A DNA stretch of 27,299 bases from an uncultured Collinsella sp. (GTDB taxonomy: Bacteria; Actinomycetota; Coriobacteriia; Coriobacteriales; Coriobacteriaceae), in contig CABSKX010000028.1 of the NCBI GenBank assembly GCA_902478365.1, positions 1 to 27,299 of the forward strand, written 5' to 3'. Shown in pieces: positions 1-7,226 of this stretch (positions within the stretch are counted from its first letter, which is position 1; each line of letters starts with the position of its first letter). A program made the position numbers and the translations under genes. Below the pieces are notes generated by a model. It was not told the origin of the DNA and did not search any database. It saw only the letters and a list, made by a program, of their open reading frames with translations.

Positions 1-1160
1 GACATGTACTGGCCGCTAATGGCGCGGTTGAGTAGCGGATGCGAACCCTCGTCATCGTTGAGCTCGGTCCAAACATCGTTGGAGACGCCGCCGATAAACA
101 CCGAAGGATCGAACTTGGGCTCGCTGGCCATGCCCAGAATCTCGCCGTTATTGGGGTCGAGGCACACCACGGCACCGTTGCCGGCGTCGCTGTGGCCTGT
201 GGTCTTAGCGAGCTCAATGGCACTTGCAAGCGCCGTCTCGCAGGCTTGCTGAATCTTGAGGTCAAGTGTGAGCTTGATGTCGGAGCCGGCCTTGGCGGGC
301 ACAGCGCCGGCCTGTCCGGTCACATTGCCCGAAGCATCGACCTTCACCGTCTGCTCGCCGCGAATACCCTGCAGCAAGTTCTCGTAGTAGCTCTCGACGC
401 CCGCCTGACCCACGATATCGCCCGACTGGTACGTAATCTGACCGGCGGCGCTATCGTTATCGCCCGAAGCCTTCTTGTTCTGCGCCTCGAGCTGCTCGGA
501 GGTAATGGTGCCGGTATAGCCCAAAATGTGACAAGCCGTCTCGCCGTACGGGTACTGGCGCTCGGTGCGCTCGGCAATCTTCACGCCCGGGAACTCGCCG
601 GCATGTTCCTTGATATAGGCAACCGTGGAGCGGCGCACGTCCGTCGCGATGGTATGCAGGCTCTGAGCGCCCTCGGAATTGTCCTGGATATTGCGCAGCA
701 CCGCGACGTAGGGCATACCGAGCACGTTGGCAAGATGGCGCACCAGCACGGTGTCATCGGCCAAGTCGCGATAGGCAACGACGGCAAGTGAAGGACGGTT
801 TTGCACAAGTGCCACGCCATTGCGATCAAGGATTCGCCCGCGCACAGCCGGCGTGGTGACGGTACGGGTCTGGTTGCTCTTGGCCTGCTTGTCGTAGTAG
901 TCCGACGAGACCATCTGCATGCCCCACAGCTTGACGGCGAGCGCGGCAAACATCGCGCCCACGCCGGCGGTGAGGATGGAGAAGCGACCCTTGAAGGCGG
1001 TCGCGGCAGTATTACCCTCGCCCTCGGTGGCGCGCGGGGCCGTTCCATGCTGTGTATCGTAGGTAAAACGGGAATCGCCGCGTCGCATGATGACCAGCGC
1101 GACAACAATGGCCACGACCAGCACGATACCGGCGATGATAACCGTCATCTGGGAAGACAT
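1..1160 (-). CDS. mrdA: Penicillin-binding protein 2 (peptidoglycan D,D-transpeptidase), 5' part only
   Basis: About 386 N-terminal residues are present and the gene runs off the left edge. PBP2 cross-links peptidoglycan in the elongasome outside the membrane. The protein starts with a hydrophobic anchor (about residues 6-22), then a second hydrophobic stretch near residue 55. The dimerisation-domain motif RGRILDRNG follows, then the sequence VGQAGVESYYENLLQG typical of class B PBPs. The visible part stops at PLLNRAISGQYM, just before the expected SxxK active site, so catalytic residues cannot be checked. The start at 1160 is preceded by GGGGAGG with 7-nt spacing. It is 13 bp downstream of mreD, the usual mreBCD-mrdA order, which favours PBP2 over FtsI. 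The N-terminal region ahead of the dimerisation domain carries a hydrophilic, possibly cytoplasmic, loop between the two hydrophobic stretches. Confidence 0.88.
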   Translation of the reverse strand, partial: MSSQMTVIIAGIVLVVAIVVALVIMRRGDSRFTYDTQHGTAPRATEGEGNTAATAFKGRFSILTAGVGAMFAALAVKLWGMQMVSSDYYDKQAKSNQTRTVTTPAVRGRILDRNGVALVQNRPSLAVVAYRDLADDTVLVRHLANVLGMPYVAVLRNIQDNSEGAQSLHTIATDVRRSTVAYIKEHAGEFPGVKIAERTERQYPYGETACHILGYTGTITSEQLEAQNKKASGDNDSAAGQITYQSGDIVGQAGVESYYENLLQGIRGEQTVKVDASGNVTGQAGAVPAKAGSDIKLTLDLKIQQACETALASAIELAKTTGHSDAGNGAVVCLDPNNGEILGMASEPKFDPSVFIGGVSNDVWTELNDDEGSHPLLNRAISGQYM

Positions 1161-1173
1161 CTACGGGCCTCCC

Positions 1174-1740
1174 CTATTTGAGTTTGCGGGTCTTGGGCTT
1201 GAAGCGCATACCCGTCTGATGACCACCGCGTGCGGAGAATCCGTAACCGGACTGCGGCACGACACCGGACATCAAAAACGGAATGGCAACCAGACCCGTC
1301 AGGATCGAAGACGGCAGCGCATGGCCAAAAACAGCCACCACAAAGCTCGTCTCCAAACCCATAAACAGCAAGATGATGCTGTAGACCACGTTGATGGCAA
1401 GCGCGAAGGCGCCCACGGTAATACCGCGTGCGCTCGGGGAGCCGCCCGTCTGACCGGCCGCGCTGTGCACCAGGGCAAAACTGCCTACCGTCAGCAGTAG
1501 CGACATAACGCCCACCGGCACGGCAGCAGAAAGATCATAGAACAGGCCGCTGCAAAAACCGCAGACGACAGCCCGCGTGGGATCGCCCGAGAACACGCTC
1601 AGGCACACCAGGATAATCATAAAGTTGACGCGACCGCCCGCAATGGAGATCTGCGGCGCCAGGCCCGCCTGCAGCAGTACGCATACAATGGCGGCGATTA
1701 CAAACGTGCGGGAGCTCGCCCCCTGCTCGTGTAGATCCAT
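1174..1740 (-). CDS. mreD: Rod shape-determining protein MreD
   Basis: Small integral membrane protein of the rod complex, linking MreC and PBP2. The 188 residues are almost entirely hydrophobic with about five predicted membrane segments (for example FVIAAIVCVLLQAGLAPQI, then FMIILVCLSVFSGD, then GVMSLLLTVGSFALV). The motif ARAVVCGFCSGLFYDL-like (TRAVVCGFCSGLFYDLSAA in the sequence) is typical of MreD. Two in-frame ATGs are possible, at 1746 and 1740. The AGGGGG ribosome site is only 1 nt from the first and 7 nt from the second, so 1740 is preferred. The C-terminus is basic. It lies between mreC (gap about 11 bp) and mrdA in one operon. Confidence 0.85.
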   Translation of the reverse strand: MDLHEQGASSRTFVIAAIVCVLLQAGLAPQISIAGGRVNFMIILVCLSVFSGDPTRAVVCGFCSGLFYDLSAAVPVGVMSLLLTVGSFALVHSAAGQTGGSPSARGITVGAFALAINVVYSIILLFMGLETSFVVAVFGHALPSSILTGLVAIPFLMSGVVPQSGYGFSARGGHQTGMRFKPKTRKLK

Positions 1741-1751
1741 GGACATGCCCC

Positions 1752-2750
1752 CTATTCGCTCGAGCCGGAATCGGTCGTCTCGGACGTGTCGGAACTGTCA
1801 TCCGAGCCCTCGTCCTTCGTCTTGGTCGCAGCATCGCGCGACGTTCCCTGCGGCGTGCTATTAGCGGTGCTCACATCCTCATCCGAGGCCGACTGTTCGT
1901 CGGTCAGCGAGGTAATGACGAGCACCTCCTCGTTATTCTCTGCCGTGGTCTGGGCGCGTACGACGATGGTGTAATACACATCGTTGGCCGACTTCTCCAC
2001 CGAGGAAACGGTGCCGAGCGGCAGTCCCTTGGGGAACACGCCACCGATGCCCGAGGTCACGATGATGTCGCCAACCTTAACGTCCGAGTCGACGCTCACG
2101 TACTCAAGACGCAGGGTGCCATCAGCCTGACCCTGCAGCATGCCCTGGGCGCGCGTGTCCTGCACCATAGCCGACACGCCCGAGTTCTCGTCGCCAATCA
2201 GGCGCACGGTAGAGGTCTTGGCCGATACCTCAATAATCTGGCCGATAACACCGGCAGAACTCGTCACGGGCATGTTGATGGTAAGGCCGTCGGCAGATCC
2301 CTTGTCGATGGTAACAGTCGAGGTCCAGGCATCACCCGACGCACCGACGATACGAGCAGCAGTCGACTTAAGGTTGTAGGTCGATTGCAGCCCGACCAGG
2401 CCCTCCAGGCGCTCGGCAGTCTTTTGAGCCTCGGAAAGCTCGGCGACCTTAGAGGTCAGCACCTCGTTTTGCTTCTTGAGGTCGTCGAGCGACTCCTGCG
2501 AAGCCGTGAGGTTGGAAAACACGTTGCCGATCGCGTTGAAGGGAGCCGCCACGACCGAGCCCACAAAGCGCACCGGCGAGGTAATCGTCGTCACACCCGA
2601 GCGCACGGCATGAATCGGCCCGGCCTCGCCCTCACGGATATAAAACGTGAGCAGCAACACCGAAATCAGGCTGAAAACAATCAACGGGCGCATACCCGTT
2701 GATTGTCGCTTGGTATTCAGATTTGGAGAGAAACCCGAAGATCGTGCCAA
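1752..2750 (-). CDS. mreC: Rod shape-determining protein MreC
   Basis: Bitopic scaffold of the elongasome that bridges MreB/MreD and PBP2. The protein is 332 aa: a short cytoplasmic N-terminus, one membrane helix at about residues 22-38 (PLIVFSLISVLLLTFYI), a coiled coil at about 84-122, then the beta-rich MreC domain with VTSSAGVIGQIIEV and DIIVTSGIGGVFPKGLPLG. The last 50 residues are an acidic, Ser/Asp/Thr-rich tail not needed for the fold. The start is TTG at 2750, supported by AGGTGG 7 nt upstream. It follows mreB closely and precedes mreD, so all are probably cotranscribed. Confidence 0.92.
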   Translation of the reverse strand: MARSSGFSPNLNTKRQSTGMRPLIVFSLISVLLLTFYIREGEAGPIHAVRSGVTTITSPVRFVGSVVAAPFNAIGNVFSNLTASQESLDDLKKQNEVLTSKVAELSEAQKTAERLEGLVGLQSTYNLKSTAARIVGASGDAWTSTVTIDKGSADGLTINMPVTSSAGVIGQIIEVSAKTSTVRLIGDENSGVSAMVQDTRAQGMLQGQADGTLRLEYVSVDSDVKVGDIIVTSGIGGVFPKGLPLGTVSSVEKSANDVYYTIVVRAQTTAENNEEVLVITSLTDEQSASDEDVSTANSTPQGTSRDAATKTKDEGSDDSSDTSETTDSGSSE

Positions 2751-2771
2751 ATGGAATCCACCTTTTGGAAA

Positions 2772-3815
2772 TTAAGCATTGGTTTGGACGAAGCCACCGT
2801 CAAAGGCGTTGGCCTCGAGCACGCGGGCGCAGCCGTTTACGACGTTATCGAGCGCCGTGGGGCTGACGTTGACCGAAACGCCGGTCTCGTCGCGCAGGCG
2901 CACGTCGAGGCCGCGAAGCAGCGCACCGCCACCGGTCAGCAGAATGCCGTAGTACATAAGGTCCGAGGCAAGATCGGGCGGCGTGGCGTCCAGAGCGTCC
3001 TTAACGGCCTTGGCCATCTCGTCGAGCGGCTTGTTAAGCGCGCGACGAATCTCCTCGCTCTCAATGCGCACGGTCTTGGGCAGGCCCGTGATAACGTCGC
3101 GTCCGTTGACCTCGACGTCGAGCTCGTCCTTGAGCGGCACGGCGGAGCCGACCTTGATCTTGATGTCCTCGGCCGTGCGCTCGCCGATGGCCAGGTTGTA
3201 GGCATCGCGAACATGGGTGAGGATAGCTTGGTCGAACTCATCGCCGGCAATGCGGATGGACTGCGACACGACAATACCGCCCATAGCGATAACGGCGACC
3301 TCGGTGGTGCCGCCGCCGATATCGATGACCATGGAGCCCGTGGGCTCCTCGACGGGCAGGTCGGCGCCGATGGCAGCCGCCATGGGCTCCTCGATCAGAT
3401 AGGCCTGGCGAGCGCCGGCCTGGATCGTGGCCTCAAAGACGGCGCGCTTCTCGACCGACGTGACGCCGGAGGGAACGCAGACGACGACGCGCGGACGCGG
3501 AGTCCACGGATAGCGCTTCTCGGAAGCCTTGTCGATAAAGTAGCGAAGCATGGCCTCGGTGACATCGAAGTCGGCGATGACGCCGTCCTTAAGGGGACGA
3601 ACGGCCACGATGTTGCCGGGCGTACGGCCGAGCATGCGCTTGGCCTCGATGCCGACTGCCAGGATGCGCTCATCGTTCTTGTCGATAGCGACAACGGAGG
3701 GCTCGCGGATGACGATGCCCTTGCCGCGCACGGAGACGAGCGTATTGGCGGTGCCGAGGTCGATGGCGAGATCGCCCGCATAGCTACCGAAGAACATATC
3801 CATCAAAGAAAACAA
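2772..3815 (-). CDS. mreB: Rod shape-determining protein MreB (bacterial actin)
   Basis: ATP-dependent actin homologue that organises lateral wall synthesis under the inner membrane. At 347 aa it is of normal family length. Phosphate-binding loop 1 (AIDLGTANTLV, about residue 18), loop 2 (VIDIGGGTTEVAVI) and the adenosine motif (LLTGGGALLRGLD) are all present. The hydrophobic N-terminus MDMFFGSY probably acts as membrane anchor. The best start is TTG at 3815: AGGAG sits 5 nt before it, whereas the ATG at 3803 would be 17 nt from that site. It is the first gene of the mreBCD-mrdA operon; a hairpin at 3876-3908 separates it from the upstream TPR gene. Confidence 0.95.
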   Translation of the reverse strand: MFSLMDMFFGSYAGDLAIDLGTANTLVSVRGKGIVIREPSVVAIDKNDERILAVGIEAKRMLGRTPGNIVAVRPLKDGVIADFDVTEAMLRYFIDKASEKRYPWTPRPRVVVCVPSGVTSVEKRAVFEATIQAGARQAYLIEEPMAAAIGADLPVEEPTGSMVIDIGGGTTEVAVIAMGGIVVSQSIRIAGDEFDQAILTHVRDAYNLAIGERTAEDIKIKVGSAVPLKDELDVEVNGRDVITGLPKTVRIESEEIRRALNKPLDEMAKAVKDALDATPPDLASDLMYYGILLTGGGALLRGLDVRLRDETGVSVNVSPTALDNVVNGCARVLEANAFDGGFVQTNA

Positions 3816-3875
3816 CGCAACTCCTGATGTGTTGGATGATTGCTGGAAAACTACTAGCCCATCATACTAGCGCAA

Positions 3876-3908
3876 GCCCGGCACCTCACTTGCGGTGAAG
3901 CGCCGGGC
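3876..3908 (-). terminator. GC-rich hairpin between TPR gene and mreB
   Basis: GCCCGGC (3876-3882) pairs with GCCGGGC (3902-3908), with further pairing of the inner bases (CTTCAC with GTGAGG, one wobble). No run of T follows on the minus strand, so it is a weak candidate for ending the TPR transcript or partly insulating the mreB operon. Confidence 0.4.
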
Positions 3909-3930
3909 AGAGCCAAATCTCATAAGGTCA

Positions 3931-5226
3931 CTACTGGTTGTCAGCGGCCGAGAAATCGATATCGAAGGAGGAAACGGCCCAACCGATATGGTTGTCGGAG
4001 CGCACGAATTTAACGGTGTACTCCTGTTCGCCGCCCTTGGACAGCGAAGCCTTCACCTTGGCGGTGGTCTCGGTCATGGACTGATCCATACCCTCGATGG
4101 AGACGGTGGCGCCCTGCGGGATCGAGGAGATGATCATCGCCTTGGCGTCCTCGGACAGGCTCGAGGCCAGGCAGGACTCGGCCTTGGCGGTATCGCCGTC
4201 GCCAGCAGCCTGGAACAGGTCGGTGATGACGGACTCCTGCGAGGGGTAGCCCATGCCGCGCGTATAAGCATAGCCAAGACCGCCGGCAGCGATCACGATG
4301 AGCAGAAGCAGTACCAGGAAGATCTTGAGACCCGTGTGGCGGTGGCGACGACGAACCTTGGCCTGCTTGCGGTCCTGCTGGACCATCTCGGACTCGGACA
4401 GCGTAAAGAAGCCGGTGTCAGAGGGGTCGGGCATAAACTGACCGGTCGCGCCCGTGGGATCGAGCGGGTCGACAGCGGGAGCGTCCATCGCGGGAGCCGG
4501 GGCCGTGGACATGGCCGTCTGGGCCGAAAGCGCGGCGAGCGAATCGTGCACGCGGGCAAGCTCGTCGGCCTGCTCGGGCGTGAGCTGGTAGATACCGTCG
4601 GCGGTAGCGGCGTTAAAGGCATCGAGCGCATCGGAGGGACGGCCGGCGGCGGAAAGCGCTTGGCCCATGCCGGCGTTGAGGGCGCGCGTATCGTCGCGCG
4701 GGCCGGCAAAGTCGATAGCCGTGCGGTAGGTCTCAACGGCGTCCGCGGGGCGGCCGAGCTTGATGAAGCAGCGGCCCAGATCGCCGAGGGCGGCGGCAGG
4801 AGCCGGGTTGGCGCCGTCGATGGCAGCCTGACGGAAGGCAGTACCGGCGTTGGCAAAGTCGCCCGACTGGAACAGTGCGTTGCCCAGACCCAGGTAGGCC
4901 TTAAAAGGCGTGGCGTAGGAAGCGTCCTGGGTAGCTGCAGAGAACGCCTGGGCGGCCGTGGTGTAGTCGCCCACCGCGGCGAGTGCCTTGCCGCGGTTGG
5001 TGAGCAGGGCGCCGCGCTTGCCATAGGCGCCGTCGTTGAGGGCGGCGGCGTAGGCCTCGGCGGCCTCGGCGTACATGCCCAGATGCATCAGGGCGTTGCC
5101 GCGCAGGTGGTCGGCCTCACCCATGATCTCGTTGGGAGCCTTTGCCGCGCCAAGCATCTGGGCGGCAGCGGAAAAATCACCCGCGCGATAAGCGGCGCGG
5201 CCCTGTTGGATCAGCTGGCTATTCAA
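3931..5226 (-). CDS. TPR-repeat protein with one membrane segment
   Basis: 431 aa, function not assigned. The first 230 residues contain several tetratricopeptide-like helical pairs (for example ADHLRGNALMHLGMYAEAAEAYAAAL and ALGDLGRCFIKLGRPADAVETYRTAI). A Pro/Ala-rich acidic linker follows, then a basic stretch KVRRRHRH and a single membrane helix at about 301-321. The C-terminal ~110 residues probably form a small domain outside the membrane; they resemble the NTF2-like/DUF4878 type of lipoprotein-like domain (a limiting ESCLASSLSED helix then beta strands), but this is a guess. The start is TTG, with AAGGGGA 6 nt upstream. It begins 11 bp after the prolyl isomerase stop, so both are likely cotranscribed. 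The order (cytosolic TPR, membrane helix, external domain) suggests an adaptor role. Confidence 0.75.
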   Translation of the reverse strand: MNSQLIQQGRAAYRAGDFSAAAQMLGAAKAPNEIMGEADHLRGNALMHLGMYAEAAEAYAAALNDGAYGKRGALLTNRGKALAAVGDYTTAAQAFSAATQDASYATPFKAYLGLGNALFQSGDFANAGTAFRQAAIDGANPAPAAALGDLGRCFIKLGRPADAVETYRTAIDFAGPRDDTRALNAGMGQALSAAGRPSDALDAFNAATADGIYQLTPEQADELARVHDSLAALSAQTAMSTAPAPAMDAPAVDPLDPTGATGQFMPDPSDTGFFTLSESEMVQQDRKQAKVRRRHRHTGLKIFLVLLLLIVIAAGGLGYAYTRGMGYPSQESVITDLFQAAGDGDTAKAESCLASSLSEDAKAMIISSIPQGATVSIEGMDQSMTETTAKVKASLSKGGEQEYTVKFVRSDNHIGWAVSSFDIDFSAADNQ

Positions 5227-5237
5227 GGAAGTCCCCT

Positions 5238-5780
5238 TTACTCGTGAACGATCTCGACATGAACGATCTCGTCGCCGGCGCGCAGCTGCGAGATGACGTC
5301 GAGGCCCTCGACCGTGGTGCCAAAGACGGTATAGCCGGAGTCGAGGTTGTGCTGGGCACCCAGGCAGAAGTAGAACTGCGAGCCTGCGGAATCGGGATCC
5401 ATGGAGCGGGCCATGGCAAGCGCGCCGTCAACATGGCTGTTGCGCGGATTGGTGGCAAACTCGCCCTTGATGCAGTAGCCGGGGCCGCCGGTACCGGGCA
5501 TGCCGTCAGGACCCTCAAGGCCGGCAGCGACGTCGGCGCCGGACATATCGCGGGTATTGGGGTCGCCGCCCTGGATCACAAAGCCGGGCACATAGCGATG
5601 GAACTTAAGGCCGTCATAGAAGCCCATCGTGGAAAGCTCGCAAAAGTTCGCCACATGGATGGGGGCGCCCTCACCGTCAAACTTGACCTTGATGGTGCCC
5701 TTCGACGTCTCGATCACCGCGCACTCGTCACCGACGAGCTGGTACTCGGGCGTATAGAGCTCTTTCTTAAAACCAAACAT
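5238..5780 (-). CDS. Cyclophilin-type peptidyl-prolyl cis-trans isomerase
   Basis: Catalyses cis-trans isomerisation of Xaa-Pro bonds; likely cytosolic because no signal peptide is seen. The 180-aa protein has the cyclophilin core: YDGLKFHRYVPGFVIQGGD with the catalytic Arg in FHR, then ALAMARSMDPDSAGSQFYF and YTVFGTTVEGLDV. The start ATG at 5780 (MFGFKKELY) has a strong site, AGGAAGGA, 6 nt upstream. The open frame continues upstream to 5849 but that extension has no ribosome site and no family similarity. It lies upstream of the TPR gene. Confidence 0.93.
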   Translation of the reverse strand: MFGFKKELYTPEYQLVGDECAVIETSKGTIKVKFDGEGAPIHVANFCELSTMGFYDGLKFHRYVPGFVIQGGDPNTRDMSGADVAAGLEGPDGMPGTGGPGYCIKGEFATNPRNSHVDGALAMARSMDPDSAGSQFYFCLGAQHNLDSGYTVFGTTVEGLDVISQLRAGDEIVHVEIVHE

Positions 5781-5885
5781 GTGGTTCCTTCCTCGTGCGT
5801 TTAAAGCATATTTGTACGAATTGTAGCAATAAGCACGGGCTTCCATCAATTGCGCACGCAGGTTATGCCGCCGGAGGGCAACAAA

Positions 5886-7040
5886 TTACGAACGCTGCTG
5901 CGGCCTCCAGGCGCTCACGTTGGCGTCGTACTGGTTAAGCGCGCTGTTGCCGCCTTGTGCGATGGGCGCCAGGATCTCGCTCTGACGGGCGCTCAGCGAC
6001 TCGCCGTCGGGAATGGACAGCGAGATATCCCAGCTCTGGCAGATCACGTCGACACGCTCGTACATCCATTGGGCAAGCTGCTTTAGATGATCGATGTCCT
6101 CCGCATAGACCGTGTCGTCCTGAACCTTGAGGTTGTTGAGCTCATCTTGGGTCTTTTTAATCTGATCGCGCAGGGCATAGGCGCTCTGCGACAGCTCCTG
6201 GCGGGTGGAAAGCGGCGTACGCAGATACCCGTTATTAAACGAATCGATGACCTCGCCGATCTGATCCTCGTCGCTGTACGACACGATGGTCTGGTACAGG
6301 CCGTCGAGCCTGGCATAGAGCTGGTCGTCGGTTAAGACGGTCTCCTCCTGAACGACCTCGGAAGCATCCTCCTGCTTGGACTCTTTCTCGGTGGCCTCGC
6401 CCTTTTGGCGCGACGGGAAGGTAGTCTTGGCTGCTTGGCCAAACTGGTCGTAGAAGCCGGGCATGACGCCCATGGGATCGGCAGTCACAAACCAATAGGC
6501 ACCACCGCACACGGCGGCGAGCACCGCAATAACGATGATCGGCTTGGGGATATGGCGTTTGTGCTTGTGATAGGCATCCTCGTCGGGGTGGACCTTGCGC
6601 TTGGCCTTTTGCTTTTTGGGCTGGGTATCATCGCGCAGGGACACCGGCGTGGGGATATCCACCTTGGGGATGCCAAAGTCCTTATCGAAGGCAGGCAGCA
6701 CGCAGGTCTCGTTGGGGTCGGCTGCGTCGGAGAGCACCGCGGCGGCAGACGCCGGCGCGTGGGGTACCTCGGTATCGATCTGCTCCTGCGTCAGGCGCGG
6801 AAAACCGGCCGTGCGCCCTGCGGCCAGGTCGGATGCGGCCGCGTCCTTGGAAAGGATGCCCGGCGCGGGGCGTCCACACTTGGGACAGGTACGGTCGTGC
6901 GGGGACAGACGGGCGCCGCAGCCGTCGCAGAACACGAACTCGGTATGCTCGGGGCCATCGCCCGGACCAACGTATGCGTTGCAATAGGGGCAGAACAAGG
7001 CGCCGTCCTCGATGGTCTTTAGGCAATGCGGGCAGATCAC
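5886..7040 (-). CDS. Double zinc-ribbon, single-pass membrane protein
   Basis: 384 aa, function unknown. The N-terminus has two CxxC pairs (CPHC and CPYC) forming one zinc ribbon, then CDGC and CPKC forming a second, all in about the first 57 residues. A low-complexity linker rich in Ala and Asp leads to a basic stretch (PKKQKAKRKVHPDEDAYHKHKRH) and one membrane helix at about residues 167-186. The rest, with a helical EDQIGEVIDSFNNGYLRT region, is probably outside the membrane. The start chosen is GTG at 7040 because AGAGG lies 5 nt upstream; the in-frame TTG at 7061 has no ribosome site. Similar ribbon-plus-helix proteins are common in Coriobacteriia (recalled, not tested). Confidence 0.75.
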   Translation of the reverse strand: MICPHCLKTIEDGALFCPYCNAYVGPGDGPEHTEFVFCDGCGARLSPHDRTCPKCGRPAPGILSKDAAASDLAAGRTAGFPRLTQEQIDTEVPHAPASAAAVLSDAADPNETCVLPAFDKDFGIPKVDIPTPVSLRDDTQPKKQKAKRKVHPDEDAYHKHKRHIPKPIIVIAVLAAVCGGAYWFVTADPMGVMPGFYDQFGQAAKTTFPSRQKGEATEKESKQEDASEVVQEETVLTDDQLYARLDGLYQTIVSYSDEDQIGEVIDSFNNGYLRTPLSTRQELSQSAYALRDQIKKTQDELNNLKVQDDTVYAEDIDHLKQLAQWMYERVDVICQSWDISLSIPDGESLSARQSEILAPIAQGGNSALNQYDANVSAWRPQQRS

Positions 7041-7138
7041 GGCATCCTCTTTCCGAAGCAATTCAAATAATTGAGGTTAGAGCATAACATCGACACGGCC
7101 CCACAAGCGCAAGACACCAATTCAACATCGCCGCTCAC

Positions 7139-7215
7139 CCCTAAGTTGCGGTGAAATAGGGGCTGAATAGGAGGTTAAAACGCTTAAACAGTCCCTATTT
7201 CACCGCAACTTAGGG
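7139..7215. repeat. Perfect 23-bp inverted repeat with 31-nt loop
   Basis: Positions 7139-7161 are the exact reverse complement of 7193-7215. The stem alone would be very stable in RNA or cruciform DNA. Neither strand has a T run after the stem, so it is not a standard intrinsic terminator. It lies between the 3' end of the P-type ATPase gene and the start of the zinc-ribbon gene, both on the minus strand. It could be an interspersed palindromic element or a factor-independent stop for the ATPase transcript. Confidence 0.85.
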
Positions 7216-7226
7216 AGGCGTTGGGG

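Noticed and set aside
2703..3827. 374-codon plus-strand frame opposite mreB
   Set aside because: Antisense of an unmistakable mreB.
3895..5247. 450-codon plus-strand frame opposite the TPR gene
   Set aside because: Gly/Arg/Val-rich antisense frame; the minus-strand gene has a ribosome site, repeats and a membrane helix.
7041..7061. TTG start for the zinc-ribbon membrane protein
   Set aside because: No ribosome site before it, whereas GTG 7040 has AGAGG at good spacing.
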